Shown here: in pieces, positions 16,637-23,949 of the stretch
Position numbering within the stretch: the first letter of the stretch is position 1
Layout of the letters: every line of letters begins with the position of its first letter
Virus record (IMG/VR): IMGVR_UViG_3300035250_000242
Coordinates: 1 to 37,933 of that record
Direction: 5' to 3' (one strand)
Source: a virus
DNA length: 37,933 nt
Notes under the pieces: generated by a model
What the model was told of the DNA's origin: nothing
Databases searched by the model: none
The model's input: the letters and a program-made list of their open reading frames with translations, nothing else
Position numbers and translations under genes: made by a program

Positions 16637-17140
16637 ATGGTTGAGGCAAACGAGTCCGAAACTGTTGAACTAGACGACAACGGTGAACCGAAGCGCAACT
16701 TCCGGCGAGTGTTGGAAGATCGAGCGGAAACTGCGGAAGCCAGAGCATCCGAACTGGAAGCCCAGGTAACGCAGATGCAACGCACGGAAGCGTTTCGGGC
16801 GGCAGGGATCGACCCGGCAGACACCCGCCAGTCGTACTTCGTAAAGGGGTACGAGGGGGATGTTGACCCGGATGCGATTCGGGCGGCAGCCGAGGAAGCA
16901 GGCTTCCTTGGTGGCACGCAGGCCGCACCCCAGCCGGCGTCGCAGTCGATCCCGGGTACGGGAGAGGCCGTGACATTCCGGCAAGAACTGTTGGCGCAGC
17001 AAAGGATTGCTGACGCTGGCGTTCAGGGGCAACCGGTGGTACAACCCGGTCTAAACGACCGGATTTATGCCACAAAGTCGGAAGACGAACTGATGGCCCT
17101 TATGCGGTCAGAAGGTTACGAGTTCAACGTGCAGGGTTGA
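16637..17140 (+). CDS. Capsid scaffolding protein
   Basis: A 167-residue protein from ATG 16637 with a strong ribosome site (AAAGGGAGG, 6-nt spacing). It opens with acidic residues, then a coiled-coil stretch (VLEDRAETAEARASELEAQVTQMQ, about residues 25-48), a Gln/Pro linker and a short C-terminal helix ending MALMRSEGYEFNVQG. Acidic coiled-coil proteins of this size immediately before the major capsid gene are typically scaffolds that template prohead assembly and are then lost. The gene has its own promoter at 16495. The call is by position and composition. Confidence 0.75.
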   Translation: MVEANESETVELDDNGEPKRNFRRVLEDRAETAEARASELEAQVTQMQRTEAFRAAGIDPADTRQSYFVKGYEGDVDPDAIRAAAEEAGFLGGTQAAPQPASQSIPGTGEAVTFRQELLAQQRIADAGVQGQPVVQPGLNDRIYATKSEDELMALMRSEGYEFNVQG

Positions 17141-17172
17141 TTTGCCTCTTGTCCCTTTGAGGTAATCAAACA

Positions 17173-18105
17173 ATGGCTTATACTCAGAAGTCCAGTGTCG
17201 CTTCCGACACTGCGGCGTTTGAACAGCTTGCGTATTTTGCTCTGCGGAAGCAGCCGCTTCACGCAGACTACGCGTCTGTTCGCGCCACCCGCCAGAGCCA
17301 CCGTGGCTCTAGCGTTCAGTTCAACATCTACGCTGATCTGGCTCAGGCCACCTCGGCGCTGACCGAAACCAGTGATGTCACGGCTGTGGCGTTGAGCGAT
17401 TCGACCGTGAGTGTTTCTCTGGTTGAATACGGCAACGCTGTGGTCACCACTGCTGCACTTCGCGGCCAGTCCTTCCTGAACGTCGATGCCGATGCGGCCA
17501 ACATTGTTGGCTTCAACGCAGCGGACTCACTCGATCAGGTAGTCGCTGACCTCCTCTACGCAGGGTCGAATGTTTCATACATTTCCCAGACTTCGCGTGG
17601 AGCCCTGGTGGCTGGCAACACGATCACTTCCAACTCGGTTCGTGAGCAGGTTGCTGCGCTTCGCACAGCCGCCGTTCCGACGTTCGACGGTGGCACCTAC
17701 ATCGGGTTCATGCACCCGGATGTGGCCTATGACTTCATCGGTGCTACCGGCACCGCTGACCTTCGGTCGTTCCAGATTCGTCTGGACGCTGAGGGTGTCC
17801 GCAAGGGCAGCATCGGCACCTTCGACGGCGTGGACTTCATCGAAACGCCTCGGGCGCTGCTCGTCGCTGACGGTGGCGACAGCAACGTGGACGCCTACGG
17901 CACAGCCATCATCGGCCAGCAGGCTATGGCTCACGCCTACTCGACCATGTACGGACCGGATCCGCAGGTCGTGTTCGGTCCCGTGACCGACAGCCTCCGC
18001 AGGTTCCAGCCCGTCGGCTGGTACGCCATGTGCGGGTATGGCAGGTTCCGCGAGGCCGCGATCCGTCGGATCGAATCGGCTTCGTCCATCGGGTCTAACT
18101 CGTAG
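17173..18105 (+). CDS. Major capsid protein, N4-gp56 family
   Basis: A 310-residue HK97-fold shell protein. Features of the N4-gp56 family are visible: an N-terminal arm, SVQFNIYADLAQATSALTETSDV, then VSVSLVEYGNAVVTTAALRG, with YIGFMHPDVAYDF and VDFIETPRALLV in the C-terminal half and a QPVGWYAMCGYGRFREAAIRRIES ending. Ribosome site GAGGT precedes ATG 17173. It follows the scaffold by 32 nt and is followed by a strong stem-loop (18108-18166). It has better-balanced codon use than its neighbours, as expected for an abundant protein. Confidence 0.9.
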   Translation: MAYTQKSSVASDTAAFEQLAYFALRKQPLHADYASVRATRQSHRGSSVQFNIYADLAQATSALTETSDVTAVALSDSTVSVSLVEYGNAVVTTAALRGQSFLNVDADAANIVGFNAADSLDQVVADLLYAGSNVSYISQTSRGALVAGNTITSNSVREQVAALRTAAVPTFDGGTYIGFMHPDVAYDFIGATGTADLRSFQIRLDAEGVRKGSIGTFDGVDFIETPRALLVADGGDSNVDAYGTAIIGQQAMAHAYSTMYGPDPQVVFGPVTDSLRRFQPVGWYAMCGYGRFREAAIRRIESASSIGSNS

Positions 18106-18107
18106 CC

Positions 18108-18166
18108 CCGGATGACCGATAGCGGGAACCGGCCTCTGGCAAACGGGTCGGTTCCCGCTCATCCGG
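18108..18166 (+). promoter_or_regulatory. Long stem-loop after the capsid gene
   Basis: An 11-bp inner stem (AGCGGGAACCG 18121-18131 with CGGTTCCCGCT 18149-18159) is capped on an outer 7-bp stem (CCGGATG 18108-18114 with CATCCGG 18160-18166) with a one-sided bulge. There is no U tract. It sits 3 nt after the capsid stop codon, so it probably protects the 3' end of capsid mRNA or attenuates reading into the next genes. Confidence 0.75.
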
Positions 18167-18182
18167 TCGTAGGACAACTGCC

Positions 18183-18242
18183 GTGACCTACTACAAGAAA
18201 TCAACCAGGAAGCCTCGCAGACCGAAAGGTGGGCGGCGGTGA
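18183..18242 (+). CDS. Possible 19-residue basic peptide
   Basis: GTG 18183 opens a 19-codon frame, MTYYKKSTRKPRRPKGGRR, ending in TGA that overlaps the GTG start of the next gene. AGGA lies about 8 nt upstream. Ten of the 19 residues are basic, so a nucleic-acid- or capsid-binding micro-peptide is conceivable. At this length the frame could be chance; what favours it is the coupling to the next gene and the otherwise unexplained gap after the stem-loop. Confidence 0.35.
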   Translation: MTYYKKSTRKPRRPKGGRR

Positions 18243-18433
18243 GCGACTTCGGTGAGAAGGCTCGTTCGGTTGGGTTCTTGAAGCGTCGCGGTTCCAAGGA
18301 AGCGTCGGTTGTGCGTCGGGATTCCGATGGCACGGTCGGCGGGCTGCACGTTGAACACTGGGATGGCCGCGTTGATGCGAAGGTTGTTCCTGAGTCGGTG
18401 CAGTTGCGAGCCGTCCCGGGAGGTGGCGACTAA
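18239..18433 (+). CDS. Hypothetical small head-region protein
   Basis: A 64-residue protein from GTG 18239, ending at the base where the next ATG begins. Sequence opens MSDFGEKARSVGFLKRRGSKEASVVRRDSDGTVGG and then reads LHVEHWDGRVDAKVVPESVQLRAVPGGGD: a basic N-terminus followed by a beta-rich C-terminus. No family recognised. Its place between the capsid gene and a decoration-like protein suggests a virion or assembly role. Confidence 0.65.
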   Translation: MSDFGEKARSVGFLKRRGSKEASVVRRDSDGTVGGLHVEHWDGRVDAKVVPESVQLRAVPGGGD

Positions 18434-18876
18434 TGGCTGTTACAGCCTCGGGCCTGTTTGTGCCCACATTTCTAGACATTCTGGACGGGACTCAGCTCGC
18501 TGTGGACACGGCGTCGGACACGTTCAAGTGCGCCATGATTACCAACAGTTCGACGCCCGACTTTGACACCCATGACGAGTGGGCAGATTTGTCTGGCAAC
18601 GAGGTTTCGGGTACGAACTACTCCGCCGGCGGGGTGGCGCTGACTTCGGTGACGTTGACGGGTTCGTCCGGGACGATCAAGTTCGATGCTGCCGATTCGT
18701 CGTGGTCTACGTCCACGATTTCTTCTGCTCGGGCGGCGGTCATTTATGACGACACGTTGTCGGGCGACAAGCTGATTTGTCTTGTTGACTTTGGGGGCGA
18801 CTATTCCAGTGCGAATGGGACGTTCACTATTACCTGGAACGCGTCTGGTATTTGGACGCTGGATTTGACGCCGTAG
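18433..18876 (+). CDS. Beta-rich virion surface protein
   Basis: A 147-residue protein starting on the preceding stop codon. It is Thr/Ser/Gly-rich with alternating hydrophobic strands (KCAMITNSSTPDFDTHDEWADL, YSAGGVALTSVTLTG, FTITWNASGIWTLDLTP). This Ig-like or jelly-roll-like composition is common in phage decoration and head-fibre proteins encoded next to capsid or tail-fibre genes. No membrane segment or catalytic motif. It precedes the S74 tail fibre by 11 nt. Confidence 0.6.
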   Translation: MAVTASGLFVPTFLDILDGTQLAVDTASDTFKCAMITNSSTPDFDTHDEWADLSGNEVSGTNYSAGGVALTSVTLTGSSGTIKFDAADSSWSTSTISSARAAVIYDDTLSGDKLICLVDFGGDYSSANGTFTITWNASGIWTLDLTP

Positions 18877-18887
18877 GAGGCTGACTG

Positions 18888-20807
18888 ATGGCAACCTCAT
18901 TCCCGACGAGTCTGGATACTGCCGGCGGGACGCTTCGCACGGACATTGCGTCGACTACGGATATGGACGCGTCTGGTTTCGAACATGATGTGATGCATGT
19001 GAATGTGCATGGTGCTGCTTTGGCCCTGGAGGCGAAGGTGGGTACGGGGGCTTCGACGCCGGTTGCTGATGCGGTGTTGATGGGGACTGGTACTGGTACG
19101 TCGGCTTGGGATACTTCTCCGACGTTCAAGGGTGCGGTGACCGTGGGCGAGGACGACGTAGGTCACGATGTCAAGTTCTTCGGGGCGACGGCCACGAACG
19201 GCTACCTGCTCTGGGACGAGTCGGAGGACGACCTCATCCTCGGATCGGCGTCAAAACTGGGCCTCGGGGCCACCTCGCCCAGTTACCCCCTCCACATCAG
19301 CACTACCGACAACCGCCCCATCGGAATCGTGTCATCGGTGGCTGGCTCCTACCTCGACATGCGAGACACCGACACGACCGGCGAGGGCTACGTCTCCATC
19401 GGAGCGGTCGGCGACGGAATGAACTTCATCGCTGGTGGCACATCCCGCATGACCATCAACTCCAACGGACAGGCGCAGGTAGCCACGTTCGGGAACTCCA
19501 ACACGGCGGGGTTCGAGTTGCACGACACCCTCGCCTCGTCGGTGCCGCCGTTCATGGAGGTCTTCGGGGACCGTTCCGACGCCAATAGTAACGCCAAGTT
19601 CAGCGCACGGTTGATGCTCACCAAGCATCAGACCAACGCGGCCATAGCAGCCAACACGAGTCTCGGCGGCATCTGGTTCGGAGGGTGTCCCGACTACTCG
19701 GATGACGCTACGCGGGTCTACCCAGCAGGCATCATGGCCCGCGCAGATGACGCGTGGACGACTGGGGCAGGCAACCAAGCAACGGAACTCCGTTTCTTCA
19801 CTGGCTCCACGGGCATCGCCCCGCAGGATGACGGGCAGCCGGGTTCCACCGCCTTCTACATCAACGCGGCGGGCAACTGCGGCATGGCGACGACCACGTT
19901 GTCGTCGGATGCTGTTCTGAGCCTGAGTGGTGATTCCGCTGCGGATTACAAGTTGATGTTCCAAGAAGGGTCAGCCGATGTCATCTCCCTCAAGTACGTC
20001 GGCAGCGCGGGCGCTGGAGACTCCAACAAGTTCCAAATCTACGACGACCTCGACGATGCGGCGCTGCTCACTTGCGATCTGGCCGGGCGTTTCGCTATTG
20101 GCACAACGGCCCCGACCTTCCCCCTGCAGGTCGTGTCCTCCGGTACCACTACTGCTGTCGCAATCCATAACAGCGACTCGTCGGCTAACAGCAGTAACAG
20201 CCAACTCAACATCCAATACACCGCCGACGGCAACTGTACGGGGGCTTACTTCATCAAGTTTGCAGACTCAGCGGGCACCATCGGCTCGGTGACTTGTGCC
20301 TCCACCTCGTCGGTCGCATTCAACACGACCTCCGACTACCGGACCAAGGAAAACGTCACCGACCTGACGGGTGCGGTCGACCTGATCAAGGCGCTCCGCC
20401 CCATCAACTACACCTTCATCCGTGACCCCCTCAGCACCCCGCTTCAGGGGTTTCTCGCCCATGAGGTCGCCGAGGTCGTGCCGCAGGCGATCAGCGGCGA
20501 GAAGGATGCGATGCGAACCGTCCCCGCTGAGGAAGGGACGCGGGCGGTGGTAAGCGAACCCGCGACCTACGTTCAGGCGGAAGTGACCGACGAGAACGGC
20601 GATCCCGTCCTAGACGAAGCAGGTAACCCGACATTCGTAGACACCGACGAGATCGTGACGCCTGCGGTGATGGTGAAGGAAACGTTCGAGATCAGCCCCG
20701 CCCACGAGGTCGAGGATCACCAGCAGATCGACTACGGGAAACTGGTTCCCGTCATCACTGGGGCCATCAAGGAACTTGACGCCCGACTCACAGCCGGAGG
20801 CTTGTAA
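18888..20807 (+). CDS. Tail fibre/spike with C-terminal S74 intramolecular chaperone
   Basis: A 639-residue protein from ATG 18888 with AGGAGG seven bases upstream. The body is rich in Gly, Thr, Ser and Asn, as in trimeric beta-structured fibres. The C-terminal region starts S482-D-Y-R-T-K-E-N-V and continues DLIKALRPINYTFI, then GFLAHEVAEVVPQAI. This is the peptidase S74 domain, which folds the trimer and then cleaves itself off, classically just before the Ser of the SDYR motif. It is the likely receptor-binding component. A small coiled-coil gene overlaps its stop and may assist it. Confidence 0.9.
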   Translation: MATSFPTSLDTAGGTLRTDIASTTDMDASGFEHDVMHVNVHGAALALEAKVGTGASTPVADAVLMGTGTGTSAWDTSPTFKGAVTVGEDDVGHDVKFFGATATNGYLLWDESEDDLILGSASKLGLGATSPSYPLHISTTDNRPIGIVSSVAGSYLDMRDTDTTGEGYVSIGAVGDGMNFIAGGTSRMTINSNGQAQVATFGNSNTAGFELHDTLASSVPPFMEVFGDRSDANSNAKFSARLMLTKHQTNAAIAANTSLGGIWFGGCPDYSDDATRVYPAGIMARADDAWTTGAGNQATELRFFTGSTGIAPQDDGQPGSTAFYINAAGNCGMATTTLSSDAVLSLSGDSAADYKLMFQEGSADVISLKYVGSAGAGDSNKFQIYDDLDDAALLTCDLAGRFAIGTTAPTFPLQVVSSGTTTAVAIHNSDSSANSSNSQLNIQYTADGNCTGAYFIKFADSAGTIGSVTCASTSSVAFNTTSDYRTKENVTDLTGAVDLIKALRPINYTFIRDPLSTPLQGFLAHEVAEVVPQAISGEKDAMRTVPAEEGTRAVVSEPATYVQAEVTDENGDPVLDEAGNPTFVDTDEIVTPAVMVKETFEISPAHEVEDHQQIDYGKLVPVITGAIKELDARLTAGGL

Positions 20808-20971
20808 TGACTGAAGTGACCATCGAAGAAGTCCTCGCCGCCCTGTCCGAACGGGGCCGCCTGGAATGGGAGGCCGCCACCCAGCGGGCCACCATCGCCG
20901 CGCAACGCGCCGAGATCGAACGGCTAACAGCCGGATTCATGGATTCCGATGCTGCCGATCCCGCGGAGTGA
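20807..20971 (+). CDS. Small coiled-coil protein following the tail fibre
   Basis: A 54-residue protein whose ATG overlaps the TAA of the fibre gene. One helix dominates: VTIEEVLAALSERGRLEWEA, then ATQRATIAAQRAEIERL, with heptad-like spacing of Leu/Ile/Ala, and an acidic tail. Short coiled-coil proteins directly after S74 fibres are frequent and are presumed fibre accessory or assembly factors. It overlaps the endolysin start by 23 nt in another frame. Confidence 0.65.
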   Translation: MTEVTIEEVLAALSERGRLEWEAATQRATIAAQRAEIERLTAGFMDSDAADPAE

Positions 20972-21701
20972 ATGGGGCGCAAAGCCGCCCCGCTGGACAA
21001 CCCGCCACCTGACACCCGTCAACAACGTCTTCATCCACCACGGCGCAGTCGAACTCAAAGACCACAGCCAAGAAGGCGAAGCCGCAACACTACGGGCCTA
21101 CCAGCGGCACCATGTCGAAACCCGCCGATGGTCCGACATTGCGTACTCGTTCGCTGTCGGCGTCGAATCGGGTCGGGTGTACGAGCTGCGAGGCTGGGAC
21201 AACCGTGGCGGGGCAACCCGCAACCACAACAAAGACTCGTATGCGATCTGTGTCATCGGTGACACCACCAAGCAGCAGATTTCGCAGGCCGCTATCGACG
21301 CGATTCGTGAACTGATCGCCCACGGGATTTCAAGCAACAAGATCACCCCCGGGTTCCAGATCCACGGCCACCGTGATGTGAAGTCCACGAACTGCCCCGG
21401 CGAATCCGCCTACGCGGTTCTTTCCCAAATGCACCCGGGCCAGGGTGAATCTCCTGACGAACCGGCAGTAATCCCGGTGTTGAAACCGCCGCCTTATGTG
21501 AAGGCGTTGCGGTTGCGTCGCCCCCGGATGCGCGGCTACGCAGTCAAATGGGTTCAAGCTGCTGTTGGCGCAGCGCCGATAGATGGCATCTTTGGCCCCG
21601 GGACGAAGAAGAAGGTGGTTGCTTGGCAACGCGCGCACCCTCGGTGCGGGCCTGCGGACGGCATCGTCGGTCGCAGAACGTGGAAGCAGATGTTCGGGTA
21701 A
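20949..21701 (+). CDS. Endolysin: N-acetylmuramoyl-L-alanine amidase with peptidoglycan-binding domain
   Basis: A 250-residue lysis enzyme. The amidase-2/PGRP fold spans residues about 5-165, with zinc ligands apparent in FIHHG (H30), HGHRD (H139) and NCPG (C149), and WSDIAYSFAV typical of the family. It cuts the bond between muramic acid and L-alanine in peptidoglycan. Residues about 185-250 (GYAVKWVQAAVGAAPIDGIFG through DGIVGRRTWKQM) form a peptidoglycan-binding module. No signal peptide is present, so export would depend on the holin at 21701, whose ATG overlaps this stop. Confidence 0.93.
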   Translation: MLPIPRSEWGAKPPRWTTRHLTPVNNVFIHHGAVELKDHSQEGEAATLRAYQRHHVETRRWSDIAYSFAVGVESGRVYELRGWDNRGGATRNHNKDSYAICVIGDTTKQQISQAAIDAIRELIAHGISSNKITPGFQIHGHRDVKSTNCPGESAYAVLSQMHPGQGESPDEPAVIPVLKPPPYVKALRLRRPRMRGYAVKWVQAAVGAAPIDGIFGPGTKKKVVAWQRAHPRCGPADGIVGRRTWKQMFG

Positions 21702-21952
21702 TGGGTGCCGAATGGGTCGGGGCATTTGGCGTTGTTGCGGCAGCGTTGGTGACCGGCGTGTTCGGCATGGGCATGTCCCGATTTCGCAAGGAGAACACCG
21801 ACCAGCACGCATCCACGACGCAGGCATTGGGCCGGTTGGAAAACAAGATGGATTGTGTTTCAGAGGATGTAACCGGGTTGACCGTCTGGTCGCGGGTACA
21901 TGACGAGAAGCACCGGTTGATAGAAGAAGGAGCAGCGCGTGGCGGGTCTTGA
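21701..21952 (+). CDS. Holin-like membrane protein with coiled coil
   Basis: An 83-residue protein, ATG overlapping the endolysin stop. One N-terminal transmembrane helix (WVGAFGVVAAALVTGVFGMGM, residues 5-25) is followed by RFRKE and a coiled-coil stretch (ASTTQALGRLENKMDCVSEDVTG). This architecture matches the small one-helix holins or holin accessories next to actinophage endolysins (DUF2746-like). It would permeabilise the membrane at lysis. It could be an accessory, with the protein at 27064 as the main holin. Confidence 0.7.
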   Translation: MGAEWVGAFGVVAAALVTGVFGMGMSRFRKENTDQHASTTQALGRLENKMDCVSEDVTGLTVWSRVHDEKHRLIEEGAARGGS

Positions 21953-22766
21953 TTACCGCCATACCGGGCTTGACTACCGGGAAGGCAACGCAACTTACGG
22001 TGGTGTCCTAACGGCGACCGTTTCGGCGGTCACTGTTGCTGCTGTCACGGCGGTTCCTGCTGTCACGGTGACTGCCCACGCGAATGTGGCTCCTGGTGTT
22101 GTTGCTGCTGTGGCGGCGGTGCCGTCAGTTTCGGCTTCCTCGACTGTGAGTGTCGCTCCTGCTGTCTTGGCGGGTGTGGCGGCGATCCCCGCAGCGGCAG
22201 CGGCAGCCGTTGTTGACGCGCAACCCGGGGTGGTTAGCGCTCTCGCCGCTGCACCCGCCCCTGCTGTTACTGCCGATGCGTCTGCTGCCCCTGCGGTGGT
22301 AGCGGTCGTTGCGGCGGTTCCGGCGGGCACCGTCACGGCTACAGCGTCGGTGTCGGCAGCCGTGGTTGCCAGTGTCGCTGCGTTGCCGGCAGCGGTGGCG
22401 TCACAGACAGCGAACCCGGCCCCGGACACAGTTGCACGTTCCGCGTCGGTCAGCGGCCTGTCGCTGGTGCGGCATGTCCAAACTGGGACAACGGACACGT
22501 TGGGGACGATGCCGGTCGGGGAAGAGTTCTTCAACCCGTTTACGCCAGAAAACAGGTTGGCTCGGTTCTACAACGCACGCGCTAAGGGCCGGAACTTGTG
22601 GATCGTCAATGACGCCACGGTCGCAACAGACCAACCGACAGACGAAACGACGATCACCAGGACGATCCACGGCGGGCACACCGGCCCGGATTTGACAGAA
22701 ACGGAAGCCGATTTGTTGTCGGTTGCCGGTTACACGATTGACGTTGAGGAGAGTGTCGCCGCATGA
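21939..22766 (+). CDS. Ala/Val-rich 22-residue-repeat virion protein
   Basis: A 275-residue protein from GTG 21939, overlapping the holin gene by 14 nt. It begins GLDYRHTGLDYREGNATYGG, then six 22-residue tandem repeats (residues 28-159) of Ala, Val, Ser and Thr with a proline at position 13 of each. A non-repetitive C-terminal domain follows (about 175-275, including GEEFFNPFTPENRLARFYNARAKGRNLWIVND). Repeats suggest an elongated shaft or beta-solenoid; the C-terminal domain may be a tip or adaptor. It lies between the lysis pair and the tail adaptor genes, so it is probably a tail or surface component. Function is not recognisable. Confidence 0.7.
   Translation: MAGLDYRHTGLDYREGNATYGGVLTATVSAVTVAAVTAVPAVTVTAHANVAPGVVAAVAAVPSVSASSTVSVAPAVLAGVAAIPAAAAAAVVDAQPGVVSALAAAPAPAVTADASAAPAVVAVVAAVPAGTVTATASVSAAVVASVAALPAAVASQTANPAPDTVARSASVSGLSLVRHVQTGTTDTLGTMPVGEEFFNPFTPENRLARFYNARAKGRNLWIVNDATVATDQPTDETTITRTIHGGHTGPDLTETEADLLSVAGYTIDVEESVAA
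22020..22415 (+). repeat. Six tandem 66-nt (22-codon) imperfect repeats
   Basis: The coding repeats have period 66 nt and keep reading frame. DNA identity between units is lower than protein pattern similarity, which indicates old duplications under protein-level constraint, not recent slippage. Confidence 0.8.
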
Positions 22767-23068
22767 GTCAAACAGAAGCAGAGAAGAAGGCGTTCGCTGA
22801 GAAAGTGCGGTCGTTGTCATTTTCGACTGGGGCCGCGAACTCTAAGGGCGACAATCGCAGCGCTGAGAGGCGTTTGGGTCGCGACATGGACGCCTACAAG
22901 CGGTTGCGGGACGACGGGTTGCAGCCGCCAGCGATACGCGGGTCGAGCGATTTGGAGGCTCGAGCGCAGTCGTCGGTGGAGGTTGAAACCGGCGAGTTCG
23001 CGAAGACTGACAGGCAGCGTCGCGTGATGGAGCAGGCGCAGAAAGAGATCAAGGGCGGCGGGGAATGA
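22763..23068 (+). CDS. Hypothetical charged helical protein
   Basis: A 101-residue protein whose ATG overlaps the preceding stop (ATGA); its own stop overlaps the next start. It is highly charged, with helices at AEKKAFAEKVRSL, AERRLGRDMDAYKRLRDDG and KTDRQRRVMEQAQKEIKGG. No cysteines, membrane segment or signal. Small charged helical proteins in this slot often assist adaptor or tail assembly. No family recognised. Confidence 0.65.
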   Translation: MSQTEAEKKAFAEKVRSLSFSTGAANSKGDNRSAERRLGRDMDAYKRLRDDGLQPPAIRGSSDLEARAQSSVEVETGEFAKTDRQRRVMEQAQKEIKGGGE

Positions 23069-23949
23069 CAGCGCAAACATGGATTGACCGCACACGCGAT
23101 TTGTTGCTCGCTGGGACTGTCGAGCCGATCAACCGCATCAACGCCGACGCCGGGTCTGGCGCGTCCACACTGTCCATCGAGTTCGACACCGGCCCGATTG
23201 TGGTCGGCAGCCTCGTTGAGATCGGCACGGAACAGATGTACGTCACTTCGGTGGCAGGGCAGTCGGTTGGTGTCATCCGCGGGTATGGCGGCACCACCGC
23301 TGCGGATCATTCGTCGGGCGACATTGTGCGCTCCAACCCGCAGTATCCGGCGTTTCAGGTATTGAACGCGTTGAACGACGACCTGAATGACTTGTCGTCG
23401 CCACACCGCGGCCTGTACCAAGCAAAAACCACGACGTTCACTTACACGGCGGGCACCGACGGGTACAACCTCGCTGCGGATGTTCTAGGCGTCCACTCTG
23501 TTACATACGTTCGGAAGACTTCCACCAAGTCTGAACCGCAGATCCGTCGCTTCTCGGTTCGGCGCAACCGTGACACTGCGACGTTTGCCTCGGGCACGGC
23601 GCTGATCCTTCACGACCCGGCTGACGGCGAGCAGACAGTCCGAGTGGAGTATGCGGCACCGTTCACGACGCTGACTGATTCAACGACGGCGCTGTCCGCC
23701 ACTGGGTTGCACACTGAGGCGTATGACTTGCCGCCACTTGGCGCAGCGGTGAAACTCATGTCGTTCAAGCCGATTCCGCGTGAGTCGATGATGCAGCAGG
23801 GGCCGGTGCGACGCGCCGAAGAGGTTCCGTCGGGGGCGATTTCGCAGTCGATAAGGGATCTTCGGTTCCTGCGGGAACAGCGCATCCAGGCTGAGGCGGC
23901 AAGGTTGGCGAAGATGTATCCGGTTCAATGGGTGCGGTCGGGGCAGTAG
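23065..23949 (+). CDS. Head-to-tail adaptor/stopper-like protein
   Basis: A 294-residue protein. Residues about 25-95 form a recognisable beta module (LSIEFDTGPIVVGSLVEIG, then EQMYVTSVAGQSVGVIRGYGGTTAADH) found in tail-joining proteins of environmental phages, where it often accompanies a beta-propeller tail protein as here. The middle is beta-rich, and the C-terminal 50 residues form a long helix (IRDLRFLREQRIQAEAARLAKM). It probably sits below the portal, analogous to tail tubular protein A/gp11. The call is by context and domain resemblance. Confidence 0.65.
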   Translation: MTAQTWIDRTRDLLLAGTVEPINRINADAGSGASTLSIEFDTGPIVVGSLVEIGTEQMYVTSVAGQSVGVIRGYGGTTAADHSSGDIVRSNPQYPAFQVLNALNDDLNDLSSPHRGLYQAKTTTFTYTAGTDGYNLAADVLGVHSVTYVRKTSTKSEPQIRRFSVRRNRDTATFASGTALILHDPADGEQTVRVEYAAPFTTLTDSTTALSATGLHTEAYDLPPLGAAVKLMSFKPIPRESMMQQGPVRRAEEVPSGAISQSIRDLRFLREQRIQAEAARLAKMYPVQWVRSGQ

